A stretch of 64,000 bases of DNA, from NCBI RefSeq assembly GCF_000190755.2, contig NZ_JH109152.1, positions 992,001-1,056,000 of the forward strand. The letters are read 5' to 3'. Numbering within the stretch: position 1 is the stretch's first letter; every line of letters starts with the position of its first letter. Of this stretch, positions 14,280 through 22,867 are shown in pieces. Below the pieces are notes generated by a model. That model was given only the letters and a program-made list of their open reading frames with translations. It was not told the DNA's origin and made no database searches. Origin of the DNA: Methylobacter tundripaludum SV96. GTDB lineage: Bacteria; Pseudomonadota; Gammaproteobacteria; Methylococcales; Methylomonadaceae. Made by a program: the position numbers and the translations under genes.

Positions 14280-15676
14280 CCAACGTCGTCCCTTTTAAAC
14301 GCCGCTACGATGCCGCCAGCAAAACTACGCGCACCAGCAACTGGCTAACGCCAGCGACAGACGCCAATTCGGCAATCTCCAACCCCTCCATTATCCGCAA
14401 CCGGGCGCGCGATTTAGTTCGCAACAACCCGTGGGCCAATAAAGGCGTGTCCGTCATCACTAACAACGTGGTCGGCTACGGCATCCTGGCGCAGTGGAAA
14501 GCAAAAACCAAAAGCAACACCAAACGCGCTCAGGATTTATGGAAGGCTTGGGCTGAATCAACCCAGTGCGACGCTTACGGGCTGACCGACTTCTACGGCA
14601 TCCAGCAATTAGCGATGCGGGCGATGGTTGAGTCTGGCGAATGCTTTATCCGGCTGCGTCCTCGTCTTGCTTCTGACGGATTGGCTGTGCCGTTTCAGTT
14701 GCAGTTGCTTGAAGCCGACTATCTTTATGAGTTTGCCGATGGGCCTTTGCAAAACGGCGGCTATGTCCAGCGCGGAATCGAATACGACGCTATCGGTCGA
14801 CGTGTTGCCTATCTGTTATATAAAGCCCATCCCGGCGCAACAGGCCGTTTTTACGGCACCTTCAGCTTCGGTTATTCCCGCGTCCCGGCTTATGAGGTCA
14901 TCCATTTATTCCGTAGCGACCGACCAGGGCAAGAGCGCGGCGTATCGTGGCTGGCTCCGGTGATGATCCGCTTGCGCGAGTTGGACATTTACGAGGACGC
15001 CTATTTAAATCGCCAAAAATTAGCCAACCTGTTTGCGGCATTCATCTATACCGACGAGCCTGCCGAGACAGAAGAAGAATTCAGCGACGTTTCAGAATTA
15101 ACCCCCGGATCCATGTACACCATGAAGCCAAACCGTCGCATCGAATTTACCACTCCGCCCAAGGCAGACGATTACGGCCCTTATACGGTTGAGGTGCAGC
15201 GCGGTGTTGCTGCTGGGCTTGGTATTACTTTCGAGTCATTAACCGGAAACTTATCCGAAGTTAATTTTTCGTCCGCTCGCATGGGTTGGCAAGAATTTGG
15301 CCGCAGCATTGATGGCTGGCGCTGGCAATTGTTTATTCCGCGCGTCTGCGGCGGTGTCGCCCGCTGGTTTTCCGATTACTGCGGCATTCCCGACTTATCG
15401 CAAGAATGGACGCCGCCGGCAAGAATGATGGTTGATCCTGCCCGCGAGATTCCGCCAATTATTGCCATGGTCAGGGCGGGGCTCTGCCCATTGCCGGAGG
15501 CGATCAGGTCCTTGGGCTACGATTTTCATGCCACGATGGATGAGATAAAACTCAGTAACGATTATCTGGATCAGTTGGGTCTGATTCTTGACAGCGACCC
15601 ACGAAAAACCGCCGGATTAGGCCAAATACAAACAATAGGGGCCAATGATGCCAAAACAAACAAGACAGCTGCCTAA
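14276..15676 (+). CDS. Portal protein, lambda gpB family
   Basis: A 466-aa portal subunit. The N-terminal part has NPWANKGVSVITNNVVGYGI and a middle VIHLFRSDRPGQERGVSWLAPV block, both hallmarks of lambda family portals (lambda gpB 533 aa). The dodecameric portal forms the DNA channel and binds terminase. The start overlaps gpW by 4 bp and the end overlaps the protease-capsid gene by 32 bp, which implies coupled translation. Confidence 0.95.
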   Translation: MTNVVPFKRRYDAASKTTRTSNWLTPATDANSAISNPSIIRNRARDLVRNNPWANKGVSVITNNVVGYGILAQWKAKTKSNTKRAQDLWKAWAESTQCDAYGLTDFYGIQQLAMRAMVESGECFIRLRPRLASDGLAVPFQLQLLEADYLYEFADGPLQNGGYVQRGIEYDAIGRRVAYLLYKAHPGATGRFYGTFSFGYSRVPAYEVIHLFRSDRPGQERGVSWLAPVMIRLRELDIYEDAYLNRQKLANLFAAFIYTDEPAETEEEFSDVSELTPGSMYTMKPNRRIEFTTPPKADDYGPYTVEVQRGVAAGLGITFESLTGNLSEVNFSSARMGWQEFGRSIDGWRWQLFIPRVCGGVARWFSDYCGIPDLSQEWTPPARMMVDPAREIPPIIAMVRAGLCPLPEAIRSLGYDFHATMDEIKLSNDYLDQLGLILDSDPRKTAGLGQIQTIGANDAKTNKTAA

Positions 15677-17579
15677 GCTACATACGAGGGCGTCATTTGT
15701 CCCGGCAACGCTGAATGAAGAAGCCCGCACGGTAGAGCTAACCTGGTCAACCGGCGCACAAGTCCGGCGGATTGATTACTGGGACGAAACAACCTGGATT
15801 GAAGAATTAAGCCTTAATCCTGCGCATGTCAATCTTGACCGCTTAAATTCCGGCGCTCCGCTGCTGGCTAATCACAGCAACTGGAGCCTGACTGATGTAT
15901 TGGGTGTCGTTGAAAAGGCATGGATTCAGGACGGCGAAGGTCGTGCATTGGTTAAGTTCAGTGAACGTGCCGAAGTAGCGCCAATCATCGCCGATGTAAA
16001 AGGCGGAATTTTAAGAAATATCAGCGTCGGCTACACGATCAATAAGCTGGAAAGACAGCCAGACCTGCAAGACGGCCTGCCTATTTATCTGGCAATCGAC
16101 TGGGAGCCGATGGAAATATCGTTAGTAACAATTCCCGCTGACGCAGGCGCACAAGTGCGTAGCGAAGGCGACACCCATTCAGTAACAATTGTTAACAAAG
16201 AGGTTAAGGCAATGCCTAGAACAGTCGAAGAAAAAACGACCGAAACACGGGCGGATAACGCTCCGACCGTATCGGTTAAACCAGAAACCAGAATTGACGA
16301 ATCCGCTATCCGTGCCGATGCAGCAAAGCAAGAGCGTCAGCGTCAGGTAGACATCCGTAAATTTGGCCAGATGTCCCGTGCTGATGATGCTGTTGTTAAC
16401 GGCTTCATTGAGCGCGGCGATAGCTTTGAGGTTGCAAAAGAGCAAATGCTTAAAAGATGGTCTGAAAAAGTTGATTCAGAAGCAACGCGCGGCGATGCAT
16501 CCGTAACCACCGACGAAAAAGACAAATTTATCGAAGCAGGGGTTAACGCCATCCGTGGCCGTGCCGGTGTCGATAAGATGGATGCCGGCAACGAATTCCG
16601 TGGTATGCGCATGACCGAAATTGCCAAGCTGTGCCTTGATCGTGCAGGCGTATCGTCACGAGGTATGGGCGAATTGGAAATGGTCAAGCGTGCATTCACC
16701 ACCAGCACCAGCGACTTCCCGGTATTACTGGAAAACGCCATGCACAAAACCTTGCAACAGGCTTATGCAACAGCTGCCGACACCTGGAGCCGTTTTTGTC
16801 ATGTCGGTTCGGTGACAGATTTTCGCGCACATAGTCGCTATCGAATGGGTTCGTTTGGCAATCTTGATGCGCTGGGTGAGAACTCAGAGTTCAAGAATAA
16901 ATCAATTCCAGACGGCGAAAAATCAACCATCACCGCCACTACCAAAGGCAATGTGATCAATATCAGCCGCCAAACCATCATCAATGACGACTTGTCCGCT
17001 TTTATCGGTCTCTCGCAAATGCTGGGACGTGCGGCGCGCAGGACTATCGAAGCGGATGTATATGCCTTGCTGGCGAGTAACCCGGTCATGTATGACGGCA
17101 TCGCCTTATTCGATGCCGCACACGATAACCTTGCAGGCACTGCGGCGGTTGTTTCTGTTACCGCCATTGAGGCCGCGCGGGTCGCAATGGCGAAACAAAT
17201 GGACGTAAGCGGCAATGACTTCCTTGATTTGCGCCCAGCATTATGGCTAGGCGGAATGGGTGCAGGCGGCGGCGCCCGCGTTGTCAATGAGGCGCAATAT
17301 GATCCTGATACCGCAAACAAGCTGCAAAGCCCTAACAGGGTGCGCGGATTGTTTAGAGATGTAATCGACTCACCGCGCATTTCTGGAAATGAATGGTACG
17401 CCTTTGCCGATCCAAGCGAAGCACCGGTCATTGAAGTCGGGTTCCTGAACGGCGAACAAGAGCCATTCTTGGAAAGCGAGCAAGGCTTTGAAGTTGACGG
17501 TTTGCAATGGAAAGTTCGCCTCGATTACGGCGTTGCAGCGATCGATTATCGCGGCGCATATAAAAACGCCGGCGCTTAA
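15645..17579 (+). CDS. Prohead protease-major capsid protein fusion
   Basis: A single 644-aa polypeptide. Residues 1 to about 190 form a HK97-type prohead protease (AHVNLDRLNSGAPLLANHS, and later NISVGYTINKLE plus MEISLVTIPADAGAQVR). A charged helical linker of about 100 residues (200-300) probably acts as scaffold. The last 330 residues are a Mu gpT-type capsid domain (GVSSRGMGELEMVKRAFTT, later DIINSPRI-like DVIDSPRISGNEWYAF). Self-cleavage should release the capsid subunit. This fusion is known from other phages. No separate scaffold gene is visible. Confidence 0.9.
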   Translation: MMPKQTRQLPKLHTRASFVPATLNEEARTVELTWSTGAQVRRIDYWDETTWIEELSLNPAHVNLDRLNSGAPLLANHSNWSLTDVLGVVEKAWIQDGEGRALVKFSERAEVAPIIADVKGGILRNISVGYTINKLERQPDLQDGLPIYLAIDWEPMEISLVTIPADAGAQVRSEGDTHSVTIVNKEVKAMPRTVEEKTTETRADNAPTVSVKPETRIDESAIRADAAKQERQRQVDIRKFGQMSRADDAVVNGFIERGDSFEVAKEQMLKRWSEKVDSEATRGDASVTTDEKDKFIEAGVNAIRGRAGVDKMDAGNEFRGMRMTEIAKLCLDRAGVSSRGMGELEMVKRAFTTSTSDFPVLLENAMHKTLQQAYATAADTWSRFCHVGSVTDFRAHSRYRMGSFGNLDALGENSEFKNKSIPDGEKSTITATTKGNVINISRQTIINDDLSAFIGLSQMLGRAARRTIEADVYALLASNPVMYDGIALFDAAHDNLAGTAAVVSVTAIEAARVAMAKQMDVSGNDFLDLRPALWLGGMGAGGGARVVNEAQYDPDTANKLQSPNRVRGLFRDVIDSPRISGNEWYAFADPSEAPVIEVGFLNGEQEPFLESEQGFEVDGLQWKVRLDYGVAAIDYRGAYKNAGA

Positions 17580-17648
17580 TTAAGCTGGGCGGCTGTGCGG
17601 TAGCAAGTCGCCTGCTCAACTCAACCCAACAGAATAGTAGGCAACAAC

Positions 17649-18320
17649 ATGGCTATAAATTTTAAACATTCCGGTGAAAACATTGATTACGTCAATGGCA
17701 CCGGTGCCATCATTAAAAGTGGCGATCCAGTCGTTATCGGCAATGCGCAAATCGGTATTGCCTTGGTTAATATCGCCATCGGCGCAACCGGTACGGTAAA
17801 AAAGGAAGGCGTTTTTTCGCTGCCTAAAAATACCAGCGATGCCGTCACTCAAGGCCAGAAACTCTGGTGGGACCCAACGGCAAAAGAAGTCATCAACGCC
17901 CCGGCGCTTAATGCCTACTTTATCGGCTATGCGGACAAAGCCGAACTGGCGGCAACTGCAACCGTGCATGTTGATCTTGAAGAATTTATCGAAGAAGGCC
18001 CCCGGACATTGACGCTGGCAGCAATAGGCGCAGAAGCTTTGAATGCGGGTGACTTCGGCAGCGGCGACTTAACAGTGCTGGCCCCGAACACAGCTGCACA
18101 GACTGTCAGCCTTGCCAGCGTAGCGGCCATCCCGCCTGGCTCTAAATTGACAGTTAAAAAAACCTCTGCCGATGCTTTTGCGGTAACGCTTGATCCTGCC
18201 GGAGCTGAAACAATTGCAGGCGGCGCAACTTTCGCAACGATTGATGCGGCGAATGATTTAGGCCAGTTCGTGTCTACCGGCGCGGCATGGGTATTGATTC
18301 ACTCGGTTATTGCGGCTTAA
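17649..18320 (+). CDS. DUF2190 capsid decoration-like protein with extra C-terminal domain
   Basis: The first 115 residues match DUF2190 proteins (INGTGAIIKSGDPVVIGNAQIGIAL-like region, then WWDPTAKEV and YADKAEL). These are small head proteins thought to decorate or stabilise capsids. The remaining about 105 residues are an Ala/Thr-rich beta-type extension (ending AAWVLIHSVIAA) not part of the usual 110-aa family. It may be a surface display domain. It lies right after the capsid fusion, as expected for a head protein. Confidence 0.8.
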   Translation: MAINFKHSGENIDYVNGTGAIIKSGDPVVIGNAQIGIALVNIAIGATGTVKKEGVFSLPKNTSDAVTQGQKLWWDPTAKEVINAPALNAYFIGYADKAELAATATVHVDLEEFIEEGPRTLTLAAIGAEALNAGDFGSGDLTVLAPNTAAQTVSLASVAAIPPGSKLTVKKTSADAFAVTLDPAGAETIAGGATFATIDAANDLGQFVSTGAAWVLIHSVIAA

Positions 18321-18322
18321 TC

Positions 18323-18502
18323 ATGTTTAGCAAAATCGGTATCGACTGGACTCAGCGCACCACAAGGCTTGGCGCAGTGACCTTAACCGGCGCTGCCTTT
18401 GCTTTGGTGTTTATCTGTCTGGGTCAGCTTGAAAAAGCAGTTGCTGTTACAGGTTTAGCCAGCACCGTTGCTGGGGCGCTTGGTTTAGCGGTGAAAGACT
18501 GA
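18323..18502 (+). CDS. Small holin-like membrane protein (59 aa)
   Basis: From ATG 18323 the product (MFSKIGIDWTQRTTRLGAV) has two hydrophobic stretches (residues 17-34 and 38-57) joined by QLEKAVAV. A small two-helix protein directly upstream of spanin genes is typical of class II holins. Its TGA overlaps the ATG of the Rz-like gene. The family was not recognised; a second holin-like gene follows at 19013. Confidence 0.55.
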   Translation: MFSKIGIDWTQRTTRLGAVTLTGAAFALVFICLGQLEKAVAVTGLASTVAGALGLAVKD

Positions 18503-18996
18503 TGCCGCCTATTCTGGTTTTCATAGTAGCGGCTTTTATTTCCGGGCTGGGGATCGGCGGTTTTTCTGTGCATAAGATAGATAGTGCCAAAATAGACCGC
18601 ATAGAGCTTGCGCTTCAAGTACAAAAATCTGAGGCACAAGCCCTTCTGTCCAGCGCACAGTCCCGCATTGCCGAGTCCGAAAAAAACGCTATTTTTGCCA
18701 ACCAACAACTGGATAAGTCCCATGAAACAGCGATTAACAGTATCAACACTTTGCATGACTCTTTTGCTGCTGTCAGGTTGCGCGACCCCGGACGTCGGCA
18801 AGGTAGTGATTGCCCCGTGCCAGCAAGTGCAGGTGCCGGAAAGTCTAAAGGCGAAGCCGATAGCGCCGAACTTTCAACAGAGCTTACAGGATTTCTTGTC
18901 GATCAAGCCTACCGGGCCGACACCATAGCCGCGTATGCAGCGGCCTGTTACCAATTTGTAGAAGCTAACTGCGGAATATCAGTACCGCAGCAATGA
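18502..18996 (+). CDS. Inner-membrane spanin, Rz-like
   Basis: A 164-aa protein with an N-terminal transmembrane helix (residues 3-22, PPILVFIVAAFISGLGIGGF) followed by a long coiled-coil with heptads of hydrophobic residues (KIDRIELALQVQKSEAQALL). This is the arrangement of i-spanins. An outer-membrane partner is encoded inside it in the +1 frame (18722-18928). Spanins fuse inner and outer membranes at the last lysis step. Confidence 0.75.
   Translation: MPPILVFIVAAFISGLGIGGFSVHKIDSAKIDRIELALQVQKSEAQALLSSAQSRIAESEKNAIFANQQLDKSHETAINSINTLHDSFAAVRLRDPGRRQGSDCPVPASAGAGKSKGEADSAELSTELTGFLVDQAYRADTIAAYAAACYQFVEANCGISVPQQ
18722..18928 (+). CDS. Outer-membrane lipoprotein spanin, Rz1-like, nested in Rz
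   Basis: ATG 18722 opens a 68-aa frame wholly inside the Rz-like gene, in another reading frame. It begins MKQRLTVSTLCMTLLLLSGC, a signal peptide with lipobox LLSGC, then a proline-rich periplasmic tail (VPESLKAKPIAPNF). This fits Rz1 o-spanins of lambda, which are likewise embedded. It is easily missed by gene callers that forbid overlap. Confidence 0.8.
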   Translation: MKQRLTVSTLCMTLLLLSGCATPDVGKVVIAPCQQVQVPESLKAKPIAPNFQQSLQDFLSIKPTGPTP

Positions 18997-19012
18997 AAAC
19001 GCATAGTCACCT

Positions 19013-19354
19013 ATGGAAAAGATGATGCCTGAAAAAGATCCGCTTTCATACTCGCTAATCACCTATGCCTGGGTGTTCGGAATATCGCTATTCGGTGGTC
19101 TTGCCGGATATTTTCGTAAAGTAAAAAGTGGATTGATCAGCCGGTTTTCATTGATTGAGTTGGTTGGTGAGATGTTTATAAGCGCCTTTGTTGGCGTAAT
19201 GACCTTTTATTTGTGCGAGTGGGCCGATATACCGGGTCCATTGGCCGCCGCTTTAATCGGCATCGCTTCTCATATGGGCAGCCGGGCAATCTTTATATTT
19301 GAAACCGCGGCTGATAAGGCATTTCAGCGGTTTGTTAATGTTGAAAAGCTATGA
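19013..19354 (+). CDS. Phage holin, LydA-like
   Basis: A 113-aa protein with three hydrophobic segments (about 15-35, 49-68, 72-95) and the pattern FGGLAGYFRK ... FVGVMTFYLCEWADIPGPLAAALIGIASHMGSRA. That pattern matches LydA/holin family 3-type proteins in proteobacterial prophages. A GGAAAAG sequence precedes the internal ATG 19025, so the true start may be 19025. It forms the lesion that triggers lysis. No endolysin gene is adjacent. Confidence 0.75.
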   Translation: MEKMMPEKDPLSYSLITYAWVFGISLFGGLAGYFRKVKSGLISRFSLIELVGEMFISAFVGVMTFYLCEWADIPGPLAAALIGIASHMGSRAIFIFETAADKAFQRFVNVEKL

Positions 19355-19554
19355 CAGACATCATCGATCAAGCCAACGACTACGCCGAGAAAGAGCGCCA
19401 AATCGCCATAGCCAACCGACTCCCGTTTACGCTGGATGCCGGCAAGCCGGGCGACTGCGACTTTTGCGGGGAATGGTTTGGTCGATTGGTAGACGGCGCA
19501 TGCGTGCCGTGCCGTCATAAGTATGAAAAAAGGGGCAGTCGTGGACGGATTTAG
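19351..19554 (+). CDS. TraR/DksA-type C4 zinc finger protein
   Basis: A 67-aa protein. It has an N-terminal helix (DIIDQANDYAEKERQIAI) and a four-cysteine zinc finger (CDFCGEWF and CVPCRHKYE). This is the phage/plasmid TraR family, truncated relatives of DksA that bind RNA polymerase in its secondary channel and alter promoter preference. It overlaps the holin end by 4 bp and is in the late operon, which is a usual place in P2-like phages. Confidence 0.85.
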   Translation: MTDIIDQANDYAEKERQIAIANRLPFTLDAGKPGDCDFCGEWFGRLVDGACVPCRHKYEKRGSRGRI

Positions 19555-19909
19555 TCGGATGTTTAGTGCTATTGACAATGTCATTATGCAGGCCGTAGGT
19601 GATGACATCACGCTGACGCCGCCAACAGGTTCAGCGATAACGCCTAAGTGCGTTTTAGATGCGCCTGGCGGAAAAAAAGGTGTGGGCAGAATTGAATGGA
19701 TCGACAACATCATTGCCAAGGTAGACATCAGTAGTGTGGTTGTGAATCTGCTTGAAAGTGATGTGCCTGACCTCGGTAAAGGATGGTCGGCGGTGTATTT
19801 TGGTAAAGCCTATGACGTTTCGGAAGTATTGCCCAAAGGCGATGGCGTATTAGTTGTTATTTTAAATCAGCCCGGCAATACCACGGCTGTTGCAAACGGG
19901 TGGAGATAG
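19541..19909 (+). CDS. Head-tail joining protein (gpFII/Phage_attach-like)
   Basis: A roughly 122-aa protein. The GTG at 19541 has an AGGGG ribosome site 5 nt upstream. The ATG at 19523, without a ribosome site, would add six residues. The core (a beta-rich stretch from LTPPTGSAITPKCVLDAPG onward to VLPKGDGVLVVILNQPG) matches the lambda FII/Gifsy-2 attachment fold. It links head and tail. It overlaps the TraR-like gene by 14 bp. Confidence 0.65.
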   Translation: MDGFSRMFSAIDNVIMQAVGDDITLTPPTGSAITPKCVLDAPGGKKGVGRIEWIDNIIAKVDISSVVVNLLESDVPDLGKGWSAVYFGKAYDVSEVLPKGDGVLVVILNQPGNTTAVANGWR

Positions 19910-19913
19910 TTAC

Positions 19914-20477
19914 ATGGCAATAACCGGCGGCGTTGATACGGGGTTCTTGAGCCTAACGGTTGAGCAGGATGATATTGAGCGTCTTGTCCAGACCGTTTTG
20001 TCTCCGGCTGCGATAAAGCGCGTCCAGTCACGGGCAATCAATGAAACTACGGCATGGGTTAAAAGCCGGTTGCTGCGAGAACTGCCTTCTGCGACCGGCA
20101 TCCCCAGAAAAGTATTGGCTCGCAGAATTAAGCAACGCAAGGCGCAAGCCAGCTTGGCCGACGTTATCAGCGGCAAGGTTTGGCTGGGCATAAACCCAAT
20201 TGATGCCATGGCGTTAAACGATGGCGGTGCGGTTAATAGCGGTTATATGGCAGGTGATTATTATTTTGAAGGCGGTTTTAAAGCCAAGATGAGATCAGGC
20301 GCAACGGCAATTTTTGCGCGTACATCCCGCGCGAGACTTCCTGTCGAACGGCAAAATATCAAGATTGATAGTCCGTTCAATGAAGTTGTGCGGCGCTTAA
20401 TGCCGCAAGCTGAGCGAGAGCTGGCCAGGCGAACGCAGCGCTTAGTCAGCTATGAATTAGAAAGGGCGACACGATGA
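19914..20477 (+). CDS. Minor tail protein Z-like
   Basis: From ATG 19914 the product has 187 aa. It contains a long central basic helix region (VQSRAINETTAWVKSRLLRE and GIPRKVLARRIKQRKA) and a block FARTSRARLPVERQNIKI, both typical of lambda gpZ/minor tail proteins that complete the tail for head joining. It ends at the TGA overlapping the next gene by 4 bp. Confidence 0.75.
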   Translation: MAITGGVDTGFLSLTVEQDDIERLVQTVLSPAAIKRVQSRAINETTAWVKSRLLRELPSATGIPRKVLARRIKQRKAQASLADVISGKVWLGINPIDAMALNDGGAVNSGYMAGDYYFEGGFKAKMRSGATAIFARTSRARLPVERQNIKIDSPFNEVVRRLMPQAERELARRTQRLVSYELERATR

Positions 20478-21019
20478 CTGCGACCACATTTGAAGCGTTC
20501 CACGCCGCTATCAAAGACCAAATAGCCGCGTTTTTCGGCGCTAACGTGAACACGGTTGAGTGGTATGAGCAAGGCGAAGATCCTGATAGTCGGCCTAGGC
20601 CCATAAAAACGCCGGCTATTATTCTGGAGTTGGAATCATTTATCCCTGGCGATGATATTGGTGATGGCAGAACTCCGTTGGACTGCCAAATCACAGCAAA
20701 TTGTATCCTCGGGCGGTCAACCCCCAATTTGCAAATACAGACGAGCAACTTTGCCGCGCAGTTTTTGGCAAACGCCAGAAATAATAAATGGGGTCTTGCG
20801 CATGATGCGAGTTTTCCTAGCGGTTTTACAGCGGGGCCGGGCAAGTTTGATCCTGAAAAAAACGGCTACGAATCATGGTTCGTGACATGGGGCCAAACAT
20901 TTTATCTGGGGAATGATGTTTGGGCCCCAACCGGCATAACTCCAACCGAAGTCTGGTTGGGCCTGTCGCCTGAAATCGGCATACCTTATGTCGATAAATA
21001 TATCAAGGAAACGCCATGA
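20474..21019 (+). CDS. Probable tail terminator/completion protein
   Basis: A 181-aa protein with an N-terminal helix (TTFEAFHAAIKDQIAAFFG), then a beta-type block (TPAIILELESFIPG and LDCQITANCILG). The order after gpZ and before gpV matches the position of tail terminators (Mu gp37-like). Assignment is by position and general fold; no diagnostic motif was recognised. It overlaps both neighbours by 4 bp. Confidence 0.55.
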   Translation: MTATTFEAFHAAIKDQIAAFFGANVNTVEWYEQGEDPDSRPRPIKTPAIILELESFIPGDDIGDGRTPLDCQITANCILGRSTPNLQIQTSNFAAQFLANARNNKWGLAHDASFPSGFTAGPGKFDPEKNGYESWFVTWGQTFYLGNDVWAPTGITPTEVWLGLSPEIGIPYVDKYIKETP

Positions 21020-21579
21020 GTTTCGATTTGACTGAGCTTGACCGGCGCTTAAGCAACCTGATCCGCATTGGTAAGGTGGATCAGGTTGATTATGGCATTA
21101 GCCCGCCCAAGGCCCGGATTTGGATAGGTGACGCGTCTAAACAGCTTGGCATTTTAACAGACTGGCTGCCGTGGTTTGGTCTTAGCGCAGGCGAGGATAG
21201 GAGTTGCGACCCGCTCGATATAGGCGAGCAGGTTATGATTTTCTCTCCTTGCGGAGAGTTGAATCAAGGCGTTGTCTTAGCTGGCATATTCCAGGCGGCA
21301 CACCCTTATCCAGTCACTTCGCCCGACAAACGCAACACAACCTATAAAGACGGCGCGGTGATCGAATACGACCGTCAGGCTCATCATTTAAAAGCGGTTT
21401 TGCCTGCGGGCGCTACCGCCGAGCTGATAGCCGACGGCGGCATTGCAATTACCGGCGATATTACCCTGACCGGCAAACTGACTGCCAGTGTTGATGTTAT
21501 CGCCGACGGCATCAGTTTGAAAAATCATAAAACCAGCTTGGTGCAACCAGGCTCAGGACAATCTGGTATGCCAGTATGA
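21016..21579 (+). CDS. Baseplate spike protein gpV
   Basis: A 187-aa protein of the P2 gpV type: an N-terminal OB-fold (IGKVDQVDYGISPPKARIWI) and a C-terminal beta-helix-like repeat (GGIAITGDITLTGKLTASVDVI). It forms the membrane-puncturing tip. The tip of typical gpV has an His-x-His that binds iron; here the corresponding place reads NHKTSLVQPG, so the second histidine is absent. It overlaps the adjacent genes by 4 bp each. Confidence 0.85.
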   Translation: MSFDLTELDRRLSNLIRIGKVDQVDYGISPPKARIWIGDASKQLGILTDWLPWFGLSAGEDRSCDPLDIGEQVMIFSPCGELNQGVVLAGIFQAAHPYPVTSPDKRNTTYKDGAVIEYDRQAHHLKAVLPAGATAELIADGGIAITGDITLTGKLTASVDVIADGISLKNHKTSLVQPGSGQSGMPV

Positions 21580-21914
21580 TCGGTATAGATAATTCTACCG
21601 GAAAGGCGTTGGCAGGCATTGACCACCTGAAACAGTCCATCCGCGATATTCTGACTACGCCTATCGGCACACGGGTTATGCGCCGCGATTACGGCTCGCG
21701 CCTGTTCGAATTGATCGCCGCGCCGATGAACGGCGCCACGATTATTGATATGGTCGCAGCAACCGCCGAGGCGCTGGATAAATGGGAGCCGCGCATTGTG
21801 TTGGAGCGTGTAGTTATTGAGTCCGCTGACAGTACCGGGCATTTTGCATTGGCAATTTTCGGCAAATATCGCCCGGACGGCAAACAGATTAAATTGGATG
21901 GCATACTGCTATGA
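21576..21914 (+). CDS. Baseplate wedge protein gpW (P2)/gp25-like
   Basis: A 112-aa protein. LKQSIRDILTTPIGTRVMRRDYGS is the signature of the gp25-like family that starts sheath assembly at the baseplate. It includes the conserved R-x-DYGS. Position between V and J fits P2 order. Confidence 0.9.
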   Translation: MIGIDNSTGKALAGIDHLKQSIRDILTTPIGTRVMRRDYGSRLFELIAAPMNGATIIDMVAATAEALDKWEPRIVLERVVIESADSTGHFALAIFGKYRPDGKQIKLDGILL

Positions 21915-22867
21915 GTTTTACGCAGATTGATTTATCGCAGATACCCGCACCCAACATTGTCGAGGCGTTGAGTTTCGAGACGATATTTGCGGAAATGCTG
22001 GCCGATTTGCAGTCGCGTGACAACACCTTTACCGCGCTGCTTGAGTCAGACCCAGCCTATAAGGTTTTAGAAGTTGCCGCCTACCGCGAGCTTGTTTTGC
22101 GCCAGCGCGTTAACGATGCGGCGCGCGGTGTGATGCTGGCTACGGCTAGACGCACTGATTTAGATCAGATTGGCGCTAATTACAACGTCGAGCGATTATT
22201 GATAACACCGGCCGATCCGACCGCCATTCCACCGGTTGCTGCTGTTTTTGAGCAGGATGAGCCATTCAAGCGTCGTATCCAGCTCGCTTTTGAGGGGTTG
22301 ACTACTGCCGGCAGTGAAGGCAGTTATATCTTCCATGGCTTAAGCGCCAGCGGTGATGTCGCAGATATTGCTGTTGATTCTGTAGAGTTTCATTTGAATG
22401 AAAGCGGTGCTGTGGTGATCGATTACGGTGCCAATTTACTCACACCTGAGCCGGGCATGGTAGCGATTACCGTGTTATCAAGGATAGGCAATGGCGCTGC
22501 CGATGCGCCGCTGTTGTCCTTGGTTGATACGGCGTTAAGGGCAGACAAAGTGCGCCCCTTGACTGACAGGCTGACTGTGCGCTCTGTAGAGGTTATTGGC
22601 TACACCGCAGACGCTACCCTGTATTTTTACGACGGCCCCAGCAGCGCGACTGCATTGCAGGCTGCTGCTGGGGCGCTTGATATATATATCGCCGCCGCGC
22701 ATAAAATTGGCGAGGACATTACGCTGGCCGGTATTTATGCGGCACTCAAACAACCGGGCGTGCAAAACGTCATTCTGGCGAGCCCTGTTGCCGACATTGT
22801 TATCGGCAATTATCAAGTCGGCTATTGCACCGGCGTGACCCTGACCAATGGGGGCGTCAATGTCTAG
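21911..22867 (+). CDS. Baseplate protein gpJ
   Basis: A 318-aa gpJ-like wedge protein. It contains DPAYKVLEVAAYRELVLRQRVNDAA and the AYRE..LRQR pattern of P2 gpJ near residues 55-75, and ARRTDLDQIGANYNVER around 92-108. Length is near that of P2 J (302 aa). It overlaps W by 4 bp and I by 8 bp. Confidence 0.9.
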   Translation: MSFTQIDLSQIPAPNIVEALSFETIFAEMLADLQSRDNTFTALLESDPAYKVLEVAAYRELVLRQRVNDAARGVMLATARRTDLDQIGANYNVERLLITPADPTAIPPVAAVFEQDEPFKRRIQLAFEGLTTAGSEGSYIFHGLSASGDVADIAVDSVEFHLNESGAVVIDYGANLLTPEPGMVAITVLSRIGNGAADAPLLSLVDTALRADKVRPLTDRLTVRSVEVIGYTADATLYFYDGPSSATALQAAAGALDIYIAAAHKIGEDITLAGIYAALKQPGVQNVILASPVADIVIGNYQVGYCTGVTLTNGGVNV

